Positions 10,326 through 23,128 of a stretch of DNA of 64,000 nucleotides are shown piece by piece. Numbering within the stretch: the first letter of the stretch is position 1; every line of letters begins with the position of its first letter. The stretch is from positions 3,612,466 to 3,676,465 of the forward strand of contig OZ026557.1 of NCBI GenBank assembly GCA_964020155.1, given 5' to 3'. The translations under genes were made by a program, and so were the position numbers. The stretch comes from Chondrilla cf. caribensis. Lineage: Eukaryota > Porifera > Demospongiae > Chondrillida > Chondrillidae. Below the pieces are notes generated by a model, which made no database searches, was not told the origin of the DNA, and worked only from the letters and a program-made list of their open reading frames with translations.

Positions 10326-13300
10326 ATGTCAGAGGGGATAGAGACAATGTGGACTTCTCTTCATTCAGCAGCTTCCGAAGGTCAAGTTGAATCAGTATGT
10401 GAAGTGCTAAGGTCAGGTGGTAGACCTACAATGACAGTGGTTGCTGGTACTTACGGAACCCCACTACATCAAGCTGTAATAGCAGGTCACAAAGAGATAG
10501 TGTCTGTTTTATTGGAGGAAGGTTGTCCAATTGATATAAAGAACAGTAATGGTAGAAGTGTCCTCCACTGGGCTGCTGGGTGTGGTCAGGTTGACTTGAT
10601 GGAATTATTTGTTAAGGGTGGATTGGATGTAAATGTGATAGATAACGATGGTAGGACTCCCCTCCACTATGCAGCTAGTAAGCGTCATGTAGAATGTGTG
10701 CGTGTATTACTTTCTTTAGGTGGTAGACCTTCAATGACAGTGGTTGCTGGTGCTGCCAGAACCCCACTACATCAAGCTGTAAAAGCAGGTCACAAAGAGA
10801 TAGTGTCTATTCTATTGGAGGAAGGTTGTCCAATTGATGTAAAGGACAGTAATGGTAGAAGTGTCCTCCACTGGGCTGCTGAGTATGATCAGGTTGACTT
10901 GATAGAATTATTTGTTAAAGGTGGAATGGATGTAAATGTGGTAGATAATGATGGTAGGACTCCCCTCCACGATGCAGCTAGTAAGGGTCATGTCGAATTT
11001 GTGCGTGTATTGCTTACATTAGGTGGTAGGCCTTCAATGACAGTGGTTGCTGGTACTTACGGAACCCCACTACATCAAGCTGTACTAGCTGGTCACAAAG
11101 AGATAGTGTCTGTTCTATTGGAGGAATATTGCCCAATTGATGTAAAGGACAGTAATGGTAGAAGTGTCCTCCACTGGGCTGCTAGACATGGTCAGGTTGA
11201 CTTGATGGAATTATTTGTTAAGGGTGCATTGGATGTAAATCTGGTAGATAATGCTGTTTGTACTCCCCTCCACGATGCAGCTAGTAAGGGTCATGTAGAA
11301 TGTGTGCTTGTATTGCTTAGGTCAGGTGGTAGTCCTTCACTGACAATGGTTGCTGGTACTGACGGAACCCCACTACATGAAGCTGTAAAAGCAGGTCACT
11401 ACGAGATAGTGTCTGTTCTATTGGAGGAAGGTTGTCCAATTGATGTAAAGGACAGTGATGGTGAAACCATCCTCCACTGGGCTGCTGAGTTTGGTCAAGT
11501 TGACTTGATGGAATTATTTGTTAAGGGTGGATTGGATGTAAATGTGGTAGATAATGAGGGTGGAACTCCCCTCCACTATGCAGCAATTAAGGGTCATGTA
11601 GAATGTGTGCTTGTATTGCTTACATTAGGTGGCAGGTCTTCAATGACAGTGGTTGCTGGTACTTACGGAACCCCACTACATCAAGCTGTACTAGCTGGTC
11701 ACAAAGAGATAGTGTCTGTTCTATTGGAGGAAGGTTGTCCAATTGATGTAAAGGAGAGTAATGGTAGAAGTGTCCTCCACTGGGCTGCTAGGCATGGTCA
11801 GGTTGACTTGATAGAATTATTTGTTAAGGGTGGATTGGATGTAAATGTGGTAGATAATGATGGTAGGATTCCCCTCCACTCTGCAGCTATTGAAGGTCAT
11901 GCAGAATGTGTGCATGTATTACTTACATTAGGTGGTAGTCCTTCAATGACAGTGGTTGCTGGTACTTACGGAACCCCACTACATCAAGCTGTACTAGCTG
12001 GTCACAAAGAGATAGTGTCTGTTCTATTGGAGGAAGGTTGTCCAATTGATGTAAAGGACAGTAATGGTAGAAGTGTCCTCGACTGGGCTGCTTGGTGTGG
12101 TCAGGTTGACTTGATAGAATTATTTGTTAAGGGTGGATTGGATGTAAATGTGGTAGATAATGATGGTAGGACTCCCCTCCACTCTGCAGCTATTGAGGGT
12201 CATGTCGAATGTGTGCGTGCATTGCTTACATTAGGTGGTAGATTATCTGTGCTTGCTAGTACACATGGATCCCCACTACCTGAAGCTGATGCAGAAGATA
12301 GGTTGACTCATTTCCCCTCAGAGCACAAATTGGATGGTTGTCCAACAGATTGGACAGTCCTCCAATCTAGAAACGTTCTTGATTCTTCAGTTTGCTCAGA
12401 CCATGTGCAAACCGATAACATCTCGAAGGAAAGTAGTCATGTAAATAATGGGATTAGCTCTAACAGTGAATTCCATCCACTATGCACCACTGTACAGGAA
12501 ATGGTTAATCAGGTTGAGAAAAATGGAATGACACCATTGATTATGGCGGCTGCAGAAATAGAGCTAGAAACATTCAAAGAACCCAGATCAGTGGGAGGAG
12601 ATATTTACGTGTCTGATAAATTTGGTATGAGATTTTGTGATTATGTTCTAATGAGCCAAGATGACCCCACCGTATTACATCAGTTCTGTGAGGCTTGTGA
12701 CATTAGTTGTAGTGAAGATGGCATAATTGGTGCCATTTCTGCCTTGAACTCAAGTGAGCTACTCGATGTAAATAGAGTGTTGTGCCTGGCAGCTGTAGAG
12801 GGGAATGCTAATGTATTTGATGCCATGGTAACATCCCAATATATACTAGATTACCAAAGAATGCCAAAAGCAGGTCTTATGTTGTCAGCTATCTCTGACA
12901 ATGAGCAGATATTGACAGACCTGCACATCTCTTCAGAACCACTCAATCCTTTGCACATTGCTTTACTCTCTACGTACATGCTACAGGGTGAAGAAGAGTA
13001 TGATCCTACTTTCATAAAGAGGCTGGTCTCTCACCCACGCACTAAATTCACAGCTAATGAGGTCTTTCCTAATGGTCTGAGTCCACTTGACGTAGCTCGT
13101 CAGTTAAAGCTCCACAACATTGCTGATATGATTGAGGGAGCAGGTGGTGGACCAGGTCTGTGGGCCAACCTACCAAAGGAGATACTACCAGTGTGCACTG
13201 GTATTTTGGCTCATGTAAACCAACTTCGAGACCTCCAGTTGGACGAAGTGATCATTTCAAGAATATCTTCCTACTTCAACCACCAGACGTGTTCTGGGGA

Positions 13301-14409
13301 AGGAAGACAGAAGGATGAAGAGAAGAATGCTATTCTGGAGAAGAAGCCGAAGGTCAGTAGTGTTGTCAAACATGTTCTCTCCAATCTCAAGTGTAAGGGT
13401 AAGTGGGAAATGGTTGGAAATCTCCTAGAGATCGATGAAGACACTTTGGACAGACTGGGTGAGGAGTCTCCCGACAGTGATGATGCGTACTACTCCATGC
13501 TGAAGTACTGGTTGAAACATGGCCGCAATGTGACCTGGAAGACCTTACTCGATGTTGTTGGCCACTTTGAAACAAAGAAGACTGTTGATGACATGACAGA
13601 GAGAATAGTTGAAGAGAACACAGCATCAAATGTAAGGCTAACAGACCTTGCATAGCAGTTGAGCTGTGAAATATGATGTACTGATCCTAAAGATACTTAA
13701 CCTAGTCTTAAATCTCCTTTCATTCTACAGAGCTCATCTTCACAGCATTCCCAACTCTGTGCCCTCAGAGGTCAGTCACCTTCACCAGCCCCTCTATCAC
13801 AGCCCTCCCTGTACCCCCCACCCACTGTACGTGGAGTACAGAGTACATCACTTGTGGAGTGTACACATCATGGTAGGTTTGTGTGGTGCTCCACTCCACT
13901 TGTTCAGTTGTGTCAAACGTTCATCTACATCAATGTACGTAGGTGTTCAAATTCCAAAAGGATGTGTTGATACAAAGGCCTCATCCAAACCTCTCTCCAC
14001 CAGACAGAGTCCCACTGTCTCTGTAGACACCCAACGTGAGATACGAGGTACTCAATGTGTGGATTTATGTAGTCCTTACAGTGTGTGTTCCTTGTTTGTA
14101 GGTTTCCAGAGGGACCAAAGTCTCACTGAAGACAGACTCTTACGTCTAGTCGGGAAGAAGATGGATGCCAGATGGGAAGAATTTGCTATCTACGTACATG
14201 TGGAGTGGAATGTGAGGGAAAGAGCAAGCAGAAATTACCCGTCTGATGTAACACTCTGCTTCAATGAGGTGACCAGCAGATGGCTGTCTGGTGAGGATGG
14301 TACTGGTGAGCGTCCCCGTATCTGGGAGACTGTGTTTGATGCTCTGAGAGACACAGTAGGTCCTCGTCTTGTAAAGGAGGTCAAAGAAGCACTGTCAAAG
14401 GAACAGTGA
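10326..14409 (+). CDS. A2: ankyrin-repeat protein with two death domains (complete)
   Basis: Exons 10326-13631, 13731-13872, 13961-14035 and 14102-14409 give 1276 aa in a continuous frame; this is the best intact copy. The start ATG sits in GAAAATGTC directly after a splice acceptor and is matched in A3 and A4. Residues 1-30 hold one ankyrin; 31-636 are six 101-aa units of three ankyrins; about 730-930 are degenerate ankyrins; about 1010-1095 the first death domain (KGKWEMVGNLLEIDEDTLDRL); then a Pro-rich linker from exons 2-3; 1175-1276 the second death domain (RWEEFAIYVHVEWN, SRWLSGEDGTG, WETVFDAL). The exon-3 acceptor is AAAAG instead of AACAG. The 66-bp third intron is open in frame, so its retention would only add 22 residues. 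No signal peptide or membrane segment is seen. A cytoplasmic sensor/adaptor role is inference. Confidence 0.88.
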
Positions 14410-14762
14410 ACAGGTGAGCACCAACCACTGTTGAACTGCCACTACTCGGTGTAGTGTGGGGATGTTGTGATGATGAGTGTATGGATGAACTTTCTCTTAA
14501 TGTCCGTATTTTTATTGTCCGGTGTGTATGTTGTGCGTTGTTAGTTCCTCTTTATTTTATAGCAGCTGTAAACCTGTGTGTCTATGATCTCACCACAAGT
14601 GGATCTGCCTCTTTTGAAGTACCTACCCTGATCACAGCCTCCTCCCAGCTTGTATATAGCCAATTGATCTGTAATATGATTTCCACCAGAAAAAAAATCC
14701 AGATCTGAATTTAACCAACACTTCACAGATGTCTTCTGACCACAACCTTGCTCTCCCTTAAT
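14410..14762 (+). other. 3' flank/3'UTR of A2
   Basis: Same block as after A1: a donor-like AACAG|GTGAGC after the stop, an acceptor-like TTTATTTTATAG, then CAGCTGTAAACC. It runs into the minisatellite and has no coding content. Confidence 0.4.
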
Positions 14763-17700
14763 CTTCACCCGAAGCAGCCAGACCATGCCCTTGTTTTCAC
14801 TCGAAGCAGCCTGACCACACCCTTGTTCTCACCCGAAGCAGCCTGACCACGCCCTTGTTCTCACTCAAAGCAGCCTGACCACACCCTTGTTCTCACCCGA
14901 AGCAGCCTGAACACACCCTTGTTCTCAACTGAAGCAGCCTGAGCACACCCTTGTTCTCACCTGAAGCAGCCTGAACACACCCTTGTTCTCAACTGAAGCA
15001 GCCTGAACACACCCTTGTTCTCACCTGAAGCAGCCTGAACACACCCTTGTTCTCACCCGAAGCAGCCTCACCACGCCCTTTTTCTCTCCAGAAGTAGCCT
15101 GAACACAACCTTGTTCTTACTTGAAGCAACCTAAACACACCCTTGTTCTCACCTGAAGCAGCCTGAACACACTCTAGTTCTCTCCAGAAACAGCCCGAAC
15201 ACACCCTTGTTCTCAACAGAAGCAGCCTGAACACACCCTGTTCTCACCTGAAGCAGCCTGACCACACCCTTGTTCTCACCCGAAGCAGCCTGACCACACC
15301 CTTGTTCTCACTCGAAGCAGCCTGAACACACCCTTGTTCTCTACAGAAGTACCCTGAACACACCCTTTGTTCTCATCAGAAGCAGCCTGAACACACCCTT
15401 GTTCTCACCCGAAGCAGCCTGAACACACCCTTGTTCTCACCTGAAGCAGCCTGAACACACCCTTGTTCTCAACAGAAGTACCTGAACACAACCTTGTTCT
15501 CACTCGAAGCAACCTGAACACGCCCTTGTTCTCTCCAGAAGTAGCCTGAACACACCCTTGTTCTCTCCAGAAGTAGCCTGAACACACCCTTATTCTCAAC
15601 AGAAGTAGCCTGAACACACCCTTTGTTCTCATCAGAAGCAGCCTGAACACACCCTTGTTCTCACCCAAAGCAGCCTGAACACACCCTTGTTCTCACCCAA
15701 AGCAGCCTAACCACACCCTTGTTAATGCCAAAAGCAGCCCGAACACACCCTTGTTCTCACTCGAAGCAGCCTGAACACACCCTTGTTCTCACCTGAAGCA
15801 GCCTGACCACGCCCTTGTTCTCACCCAAAGCAGCCTAACCACACCCTTGTTCTCTCCAGAAGTAGCCTGAACACACCCTTGTTCTCACCCAAAGCAGCCT
15901 AAACACACCCTTGTTCTCTCCAGAAGTAGCCTGAACACACCCTTGTTCTCTCCAGAAGTAGCCTGAACACACCCTTGTTCTCATCAGAAGTAGCCTGAAC
16001 ACACCCTTGTTCTCACTCGAAGCAGCCTGACCACACCCTTGTTAATGCCAAAAGTAGCCTGAACGTGTGTTCACCCTTGTTCTCAACAGAAGTAGCCTGA
16101 ACACACCCTTTGTTCTCATCAGAAGCAGCCTGAACACACCCTTGTTCTCACCCAAAGCAGCCTGAACACACCCTTGTTCTCACCCAAAGCAGCCTAACCA
16201 CACCCTTGTTAATGCCAAAAGCAGCCCGAACACACCCTCGTTCTCACTCGAAGCAGCCTGAACACACCCTTGTTCTCACCTGAAGCAGCCTGACCACGCC
16301 CTTGTTCTCACCCAAAGCAGCCTAACCACACCCTTGTTCTCTCCAGAAGTAGCCTGAACACACCCTTGTTCTCACCCAAAGCAGCCTAAACACACCCTTG
16401 TTCTCTCCAGAAGTAGCCTGAACACACCCTTGTTCTCACCCGAAGAAGCCTGAACACACCCTTGTTCTCAACAGAAGTAGCCTGAACACACCCTTGTTCT
16501 CACCTGAAGCAGCCTAACCACACCCTTGTTCTCTCCAGAAACAGCCTGAACACACACTTGTTCTCACCCAAAGCAGCCTAAACACACCCTTCTTATCATC
16601 CGAAGCAGCCCGAACACACCCTTGTTCTCAACAGAAGCAGCCCAAACACACCCTTGTTCTCAACAGAAGCAGCATGAACACACCCTTGTTCTCACCCGAA
16701 GCAGCCTGAACACACCCTTGTTCTCACCAGAATCAGCCTGAACACACCCTTGTTCTCAACCAAAGCAGCCTGAACACACCCTTGTTCTCACCCAAAGCAG
16801 CCTAAACACACCCTTGTTCTCTCCAGAAGTAGCCTGAACACACCCTTGTTCTCAACAGAAGTACCCTGAACACATCCTTTGTTCTCATCAGAAGCAGCCT
16901 GAACACACCCTTGTTCTCACCCGAAGCAGCCTGAACACACCCTTGTTCTCACTCGAAGCAGCCTGAACACACCCTTGTTCTCACCTGAAGCAGCCTGACC
17001 ACACCCTTGTTCTCACCCAAAGCAGACTAACCACACCCTTGTTCTCTCCAGAAGTAGCCTGAACACACCCTTGTTCTCACCCAAAGCAGCCTAAACACAC
17101 CCTTGTTCTCTCCAGAAGTAGCCTGAACACACCCTTGTTCTCTCCAGAAGTAGCCTGACCACACCCTTGTTCTCACCTGAAGCAGCCTGAACACACCCTT
17201 GTTCTCACCCGAAGCAGCCTGAACACACCCTTGTTCTCAACAGAAGTAGCCTGAACACACCCTTGTTCTCACCTGAAGCAGCCTAACCACACCCTTGTTC
17301 TCACCCAAAGCAGCCTAAACACACCCTTGTTCTCTCCAGAAGTAGCCTGAACACACCCTTGTTCTCACTCGAAGCAGCCTGAACACACCCTTGTTCTCTC
17401 CAGAAACAGCCTGAACACACCCTTCTTATCATCCGAAGCAGCCCGAACACACCCTTGTTCTCAACAGAAGCAGCCCGAACACACCCTTGTTCTCAACAGA
17501 AGCAGCATGAACACACCCTTGTTTTCACCCGAAGCAGCCTGAACACACCCTTGTTCTCACCAGAAGCAGCCTGAACACACCCTTGTTCTCAACCAAAGCA
17601 GCCTGAACACACCCTTGTTCTCACCCAAAGCAGCCAAAACACACCCTTGTTCTCTCCAGAAGTAGCCTGAACACACCCTTGTTCTCTCCAGAAGTAGCCT

Positions 17701-18463
17701 GAACACACCCTTGTTCTCATCAGAAGTAGCCTGAACACACCCTTGTTCTCACTCGAAGCAGCCTGAACACACCCTTGTTAATGCCAAAAGCAGCCTGAAC
17801 ACACCCTGTTCTCACCCGAAGCAGCCTGAACACACCCTTGTTCTCAACAGAAGTAGCCTGAACACACCCTTGTTCTCACTCGAAGCAGCCTGAACACACC
17901 CTTGTTCTCACTCGAAGCAGCCTGAACACACCCTTGTTCTCAACAGAAGCAGCCTGAACACACCCTTGTTCTCACTCGAAGCAGCCTGACCACACCCTTG
18001 TTCTCACCCGAAGCAGTCTGAACACACCCTTATTCTCACCCGAAGCAGCCTGAACACACCCTTGTTTTCACTCGAAGCAGCCTGAACACACCCTTGTTCT
18101 CACCCAAAGCAGCCTGGACACACCCTGTTCTCACCCGAAGCAGCCTGAACACACCCTTGTTCTCTCCAGAAGCAGCCTGAACACACCCTTGTTCTCTTCA
18201 GAAGCAGCCTGAACACACCCTTATTCTCACTCGAAGCAGCCTGAACACACCCTTGTTCCTGTCAGAAGCAGCCTGACCACACCCTTGTTCTCTCTCGCCA
18301 GAAGCAGCCTGAACACACCCTGTTCTCACCCGAAGTAGCCTGAACACACCCTTGTTCTCACCTGAAGCGACCTGAACACACCCTTGTTCCCACCAGGAGC
18401 AGACTGACAACACCTTTGTTCTCACCTGAAGCAGCCTGAACACACCCTTGTTCTTGCCAGAAT
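14763..18463. repeat. 32-bp minisatellite M2
   Basis: Same 32-bp unit as M1, about 116 units by length. Rare variant units carrying TTAATGCCAAAAGCAGC recur near 15721, 16035, 16208 and 17769. They mark internal block duplication (15721 and 16208 are 487 bp apart, 15 units plus 7 extra bases). An irregular spacer CCTGAACGTGTGTTCACCC lies near 16058. Confidence 0.95.
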
Positions 18464-19553
18464 GACTTCAATGTGTATATGTCTATAGATCTGTTTTACA
18501 AATTGTTGGGAAATTGTCTTGAAATTTGCATGATGTTGTTGTCCACACCCTTACATGTGTACATATACAGCTAGTGTTTTGTTGTTGAACATTAACCAAA
18601 CTTCAATATTATAATAGTATACAAATTATATAATATTATAAGAATTATTAATACAATAATAATTATGTTTTCTGAGAAGTAATTGTGATAATAATATTAT
18701 TATTATAGTAAAGTGAATGTGTGTGTGTGCGTGTGTGTACGTGTGTTTATTATATATACGGTTGAGCATAAGGATGGTTTATACTCAACCAGATATCTCT
18801 AGCTGTGTAAGTATATACTGTAGCATTTTTGGGTTTGTCAATATATGTAATAGTGTATATGTCACCACATACATCCCTACATGTGTGTTACCACATGTTT
18901 TACAACATGTCACACTACATGTACGTGTGTACATACGTATATGCAAACACTATGTACATGCATTCCTACATACGTAGGTCTCTGCATGTGTTATACCACA
19001 TGTTACTACATGTGTCCATATGTGTATAACTATAATAATTATACATGCTGAACTATTATGTATGCTTCCATGTATTGTAAAACATATGCCTAGTGGTGCT
19101 GATTGGTCTCACTGGTAGTGTATACTATATATGTCATGTAGTGAATGTACTGTATGGTGTGCAGTACAGTGGTGCAATCATTATACGTAATATTGAACTG
19201 AGAACTCATACTTATGTCAAAATAATTTCAGTTTTGACAAGTTATGAATGAATTTCTGTATTAATGCATACACTACAAACTGGAACACACATGCACACAC
19301 ACACAAGACATGCATGTATATGCATACACACACGTATACACATACACACATACACATCTGGTGTACTGACCTGCACAAGTACATTGGGTGATTTGACAAG
19401 CTCACTTATGTACGTACATACACAATATTATGTATACAGTACGTATATGTAATTATTATGTTTATATACAGACATGTACATATGTACGTGTGTACGTACG
19501 TATGTCTATGAATTTTCTTATCCCTTTGCTATTATGTTGTTTACACACTGCAG
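18464..19553. other. Intergenic spacer between M2 and C2
   Basis: Homologous to 5627-7063 but lacks the segment that units 1 and 4 share after the GTGTGTG run (about 5930-6300 and 50617-50990). AT-rich, with ACATGT and TACGTA palindromes; no gene seen. Confidence 0.5.
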
Positions 19554-20410
19554 GCTGAAATAGCAGAACTTGAGAAACAGAGGACATCTTTTCTGAACAA
19601 AATGGAGTCTCTTAAGGTTGATGTTGCTTCAGGCGAAAAAGCCAAGCATGTTTCACAGGGTCTAGCTGGTCATCTGGAAAAGGAACTCCAGAAAACCAAA
19701 ACAAGCTACCAGAAACTCCAAGGAGAGAACTGTGAGCTGAGGGTCAAGTTGGAGGACTCTCACACACGTGAACAGCAACTGGACATGCTGCTCACCAGCC
19801 AGAGGAAGCAGCGTAGCAATCTGAACTCCTCACTGAAGGCATCCAACCAGCAAAACCTGAAGGCTCAGATGAGGATACGAGAACTGGAAGGAAGCTGAAT
19901 GAGAGGGAGAGGGACTTTAAGAAGAAGTTTGTGAATTGTGTTCCATCATACATGCATTCATACCTACGTACATACATATGTATGTACATACATACATGCA
20001 TACATACATAAATACATACCTACATACATACGTACATGCATATGCATGCAGTATATGTAGTGTGGCCAAAATCTATACATATTTCCTATTATATTGAAAC
20101 AGTCATCAAACATTGCAGCCCCCTGCACTATATGTACTTATGTACATCTGCACTCATATGTACGTATTTTGTATAGCTCATAGAGTATTTGTTCAGAACC
20201 ACGTACGTATGTACATAAGCATGTATCTCCTTGTATTAATGTGCACATACATATCCACATACATATGCAGATTGAATGATATTCAAATGGAGCAGAGTGG
20301 AGAGATCGGTCAGAGGTTGACCAAGATGGAGGCCTTACGTAAAGTGCAGGAAAATGAGTGGATAAGTAAAGAACATGATTACAGGAAGAAGATTACTCAA
20401 CTTGAGACTA

Positions 20411-20481
<71 letters not shown>

Positions 20482-20993
20482 GACTGAGTGTGTATAGATG
20501 TGTACATATGTATGTGTGTGTGCGTGAGTGTGTGCAGGTGGGCATGCGTGTGCGTGTGCATGTGTGTGTGTGATTACCTTTGATCTTCCATTGCTGATGT
20601 AATGTGCGTGGTGTCGCACATATGTATATACATACGTACATACTCCTTCATACTACATCTCTCCTGCCAATCCAGGTTCACCTGCTTCATGACCAAATAT
20701 GTGAGGACAAGAAAAAGAGAGAAGAGTACCTCAAACTAGCCACAAGTTTTGATGGAGAAATCAAACAGATGAGGGACATGATGGACCACTCCATCCGTCC
20801 TGTCTCCTCTGATCACAGTGAAACTGGTAGAGCTGTGAGTAGGGACCTCCAGCCCCATGGTAGCATCACTGCAGACTACAAGATCAGGTCTCCTCGTACA
20901 AGCACACCTTCCAAGACCACTTCTTCCAGGTCCTTTCTGCACTTGTCTCCTCACAGGTCACCACTGAGACTCAACAAGACAGAGCAACTTTGA
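19554..20993 (+). pseudogene. C2: 3'-terminal exons of the coiled-coil gene, frameshifted
   Basis: Exons 19554-19926, 20271-20412 and 20676-20993, with intact acceptors (CTGCAG, TATGCAG, AATCCAG). The first exon is one base shorter than the 374 bp expected from C3: GGAAGCTGAATG replaces GGAAGCCTGAATG at about 19894, and TGA follows at 19896-19898. The intact exon lengths (374, 142) give phases 2 and 0, which fit a FKKK-LNDIQMEQ junction. The tail (VHLLHDQIC...) is open to its own stop. Start-containing exons are absent, as in the other copies. Confidence 0.75.
20413..20480. repeat. (GT)n microsatellite at C2 donor
   Basis: About 34 GT dinucleotides start exactly at the donor ACTAAG|GT of the second C2 exon. 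GTGTGCG/TGTGCATG variants continue to about 20570. Confidence 0.95.
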
Positions 20994-21250
20994 GCCTTTT
21001 TACCCCACTAATGTCTCCATTAATTCAAGTTATGTACATATTATTATACTTGAGTAGTTTTATTTTGGCTATCATTTGTCCTTTTCCTTCATAATATTAC
21101 TATAGCTATTATTGTATCCTATCATAAATGACCAATTCAATGCAGTATACGCATATTATATATATATTATACATAATATAGTATATAATTAAGATTCGTT
21201 TATATACTCGAATGTTATATAATTCAGGTTGTGCACATAATAATAATGAT

Positions 21251-21296
21251 GACGTATAGAGGCCGGTGTTTCGATTACGTAACGTTGCCTAGCAAC
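21251..21296 (+). promoter_or_regulatory. X-box plus bZIP-like sites (unit 2)
   Basis: GTTGCCTAGCAAC at 21284-21296, preceded by ATTACGTAAC and TGACGTA, is conserved with unit 1. It lies about 1.85 kb before the A3 start codon and about 450 bp before the first candidate untranslated exon. Confidence 0.55.
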
Positions 21297-22090
21297 ACTC
21301 AGTAAGTAAGTAAACGGACTGGTATACTGATACTTGGGCGTTCCCAGCGAGTCAGAAGACACCAGCAAGACGGTAGAATTCGTCCGAACAAACTGTTCTA
21401 ACGGTAGAGTTGAACCTTATTATTTTCATTACGTCTATTTGCATATCTGTAGTTGGTTCAGGAGATTGATTTTGCTATGATTTCCCCTTTTTATGTCCTC
21501 TTCAACCACGTGTTCGCGATCGTCACCTGGTACTTCTTCTCGAGGTATCAGCTTGGCTCGCTTCATTGCGACTGATCATCAGCTAACTTTGATTTTATAA
21601 TCCTTCCAACCTTCGAAGTGGTTCATTGTACTTGGGCTGATGTTTATCAGCGATCGAAGCTGAGGGTTGAATCTAATTTACAGTTCTGTCAGTACTGAGT
21701 AGATGCTCATGTATTATAGTAATGTCGTTCTTGTACAGGCTCCACTGAAGGTTGACGTTGGAAACAAGATCTTCTGTACATGGTCCTTTACTAAGAGAGA
21801 CTATCGCTGTGGTTCCTGCTCTTTGAGTCGGAATAATTGGATATTCTCTGAAGTGTTGTGATCAGGTGAGGTTATGATTTTACTGAATAGTTAGTGCTAT
21901 TCCTACCCCAGGCTGTAGTGTATGTGTTCAACATGTACAACTGCATAGGTACTCTAAAATCTAAGCAACAGAGCGTCAGGCTTTGAGTTCTGTAGGCCAA
22001 GAGAATATGTGTTTCATTTCTAATGTCCAGAAAAGGAGTTACCCTTATCCTTAACCACAAACAAACCAGATTCATGTTTTGATTCCACTA

Positions 22091-22267
22091 CAGTGGAACC
22101 TTTCTATTAAGGACACTATTAAGGACCCTGATTTTAGTCCTTATTACAGAGGTGTCCTCAATTCAGAGGTCACTTAATACACTACAGTACTACACTGGGA
22201 CACAGAATGGTGTCCTTATTATAGAGGTTTCTGCAATTCAGAGGTTTGTAATAGAGAAGTTCAACTG
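22091..22267. mobile_element. pogo/Tigger-type MITE
   Basis: Starts CAGTGGAACCTTTCTATTAA and, read from the other end, CAGTTGAACTTCTCTATTAC: terminal inverted repeats typical of pogo/Tigger elements. TA flanks both ends (22089-22090, 22268-22269). The homologous locus in unit 3 (TA at 41544-41545) reads GATTCCACTATTGGC without the insert, which is an empty site. At 177 bp it has no transposase and is non-autonomous. Confidence 0.85.
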
Positions 22268-23128
22268 TATTGGCGAACATCATTTAAGGATCATGGCTAA
22301 AGGGCTCTGCTCCAAATACATCACTTCCAACCAATCACCCATTGTTTTGTGCATTTAGTGCATTTACTTAGGACCCTTTGGATTGTAGCGATGGCATTTT
22401 GCTTTTGGAATTGTTTTTTGGATCTATTTTGATGCCAAACTGATCCTCAATCTTTGAAGCATCCAATGGTACTAGCATTTGAAAGTTTTGGATAAGTTTA
22501 ACTTTTCTTCATACTTAATGTCCAGAATGAAGAAGCATCTGGAATTAGGGCACATTACCACACTCCCTAGTCCTGGTCAAGAGTCTGTGAATGATTTGGA
22601 TTGTTGATTTGATTGATTATTTAACCTGAACACCAAATTTGGTCAATTGTTTACATAAAATTACAAAATAAACACCCACTGCTCTTGCAGGTTATTTGCA
22701 CACTTTTGGTGTAAGTGTGCCTGTATGTGAATAGGAGCACACTTTCCCTTTGATTCACCCATGCATTGAACAACAATGATATTCAAATTATGAATAATAT
22801 TACAATTAATCTCATGCCATGATCAAAAGCCATCATGATACTAAAGTTTAACAATTGAATATGTCACCATTATATTCAAAATTACAATCCATTCTGTCTG
22901 TCTGTGTGTACAGATCTCATCCCAGTTGTGTGGTATAGATAATCTATGGATGAACAGGGCTCAGGCATTCCTTATGCAAGCTCATGGAACTAAATCAACC
23001 CACAACATTCTATCAAATACGCAATTATTTCTATCCATCCTCTCCCATCAAAATTATTATATTATATTGCACATTATTCAAATTGACTTGAATTTATCAC
23101 TTAAAGTACATTTTATTGGTACAGGAAA

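Larger units (their letters stand above)
20994..23124 (+). other. Promoter/5'UTR block P2 of A3
   Basis: Non-coding block homologous to 8577-10321. It holds the RFX/bZIP cluster, two candidate untranslated exons (21739-21865; 22914-23020, the latter with a GC donor) and a pogo-type MITE at 22091-22267. Compared with unit 1, it lacks the segment equivalent to about 9430-9810. It shares about 22280-22870 with unit 3. No gene is seen. Confidence 0.5.

Noticed and set aside
14763..18463. Regular 32-bp repeats as a CRISPR array
   Set aside because: There are no unique spacers; repeats are directly adjacent and the context is eukaryotic with introns.
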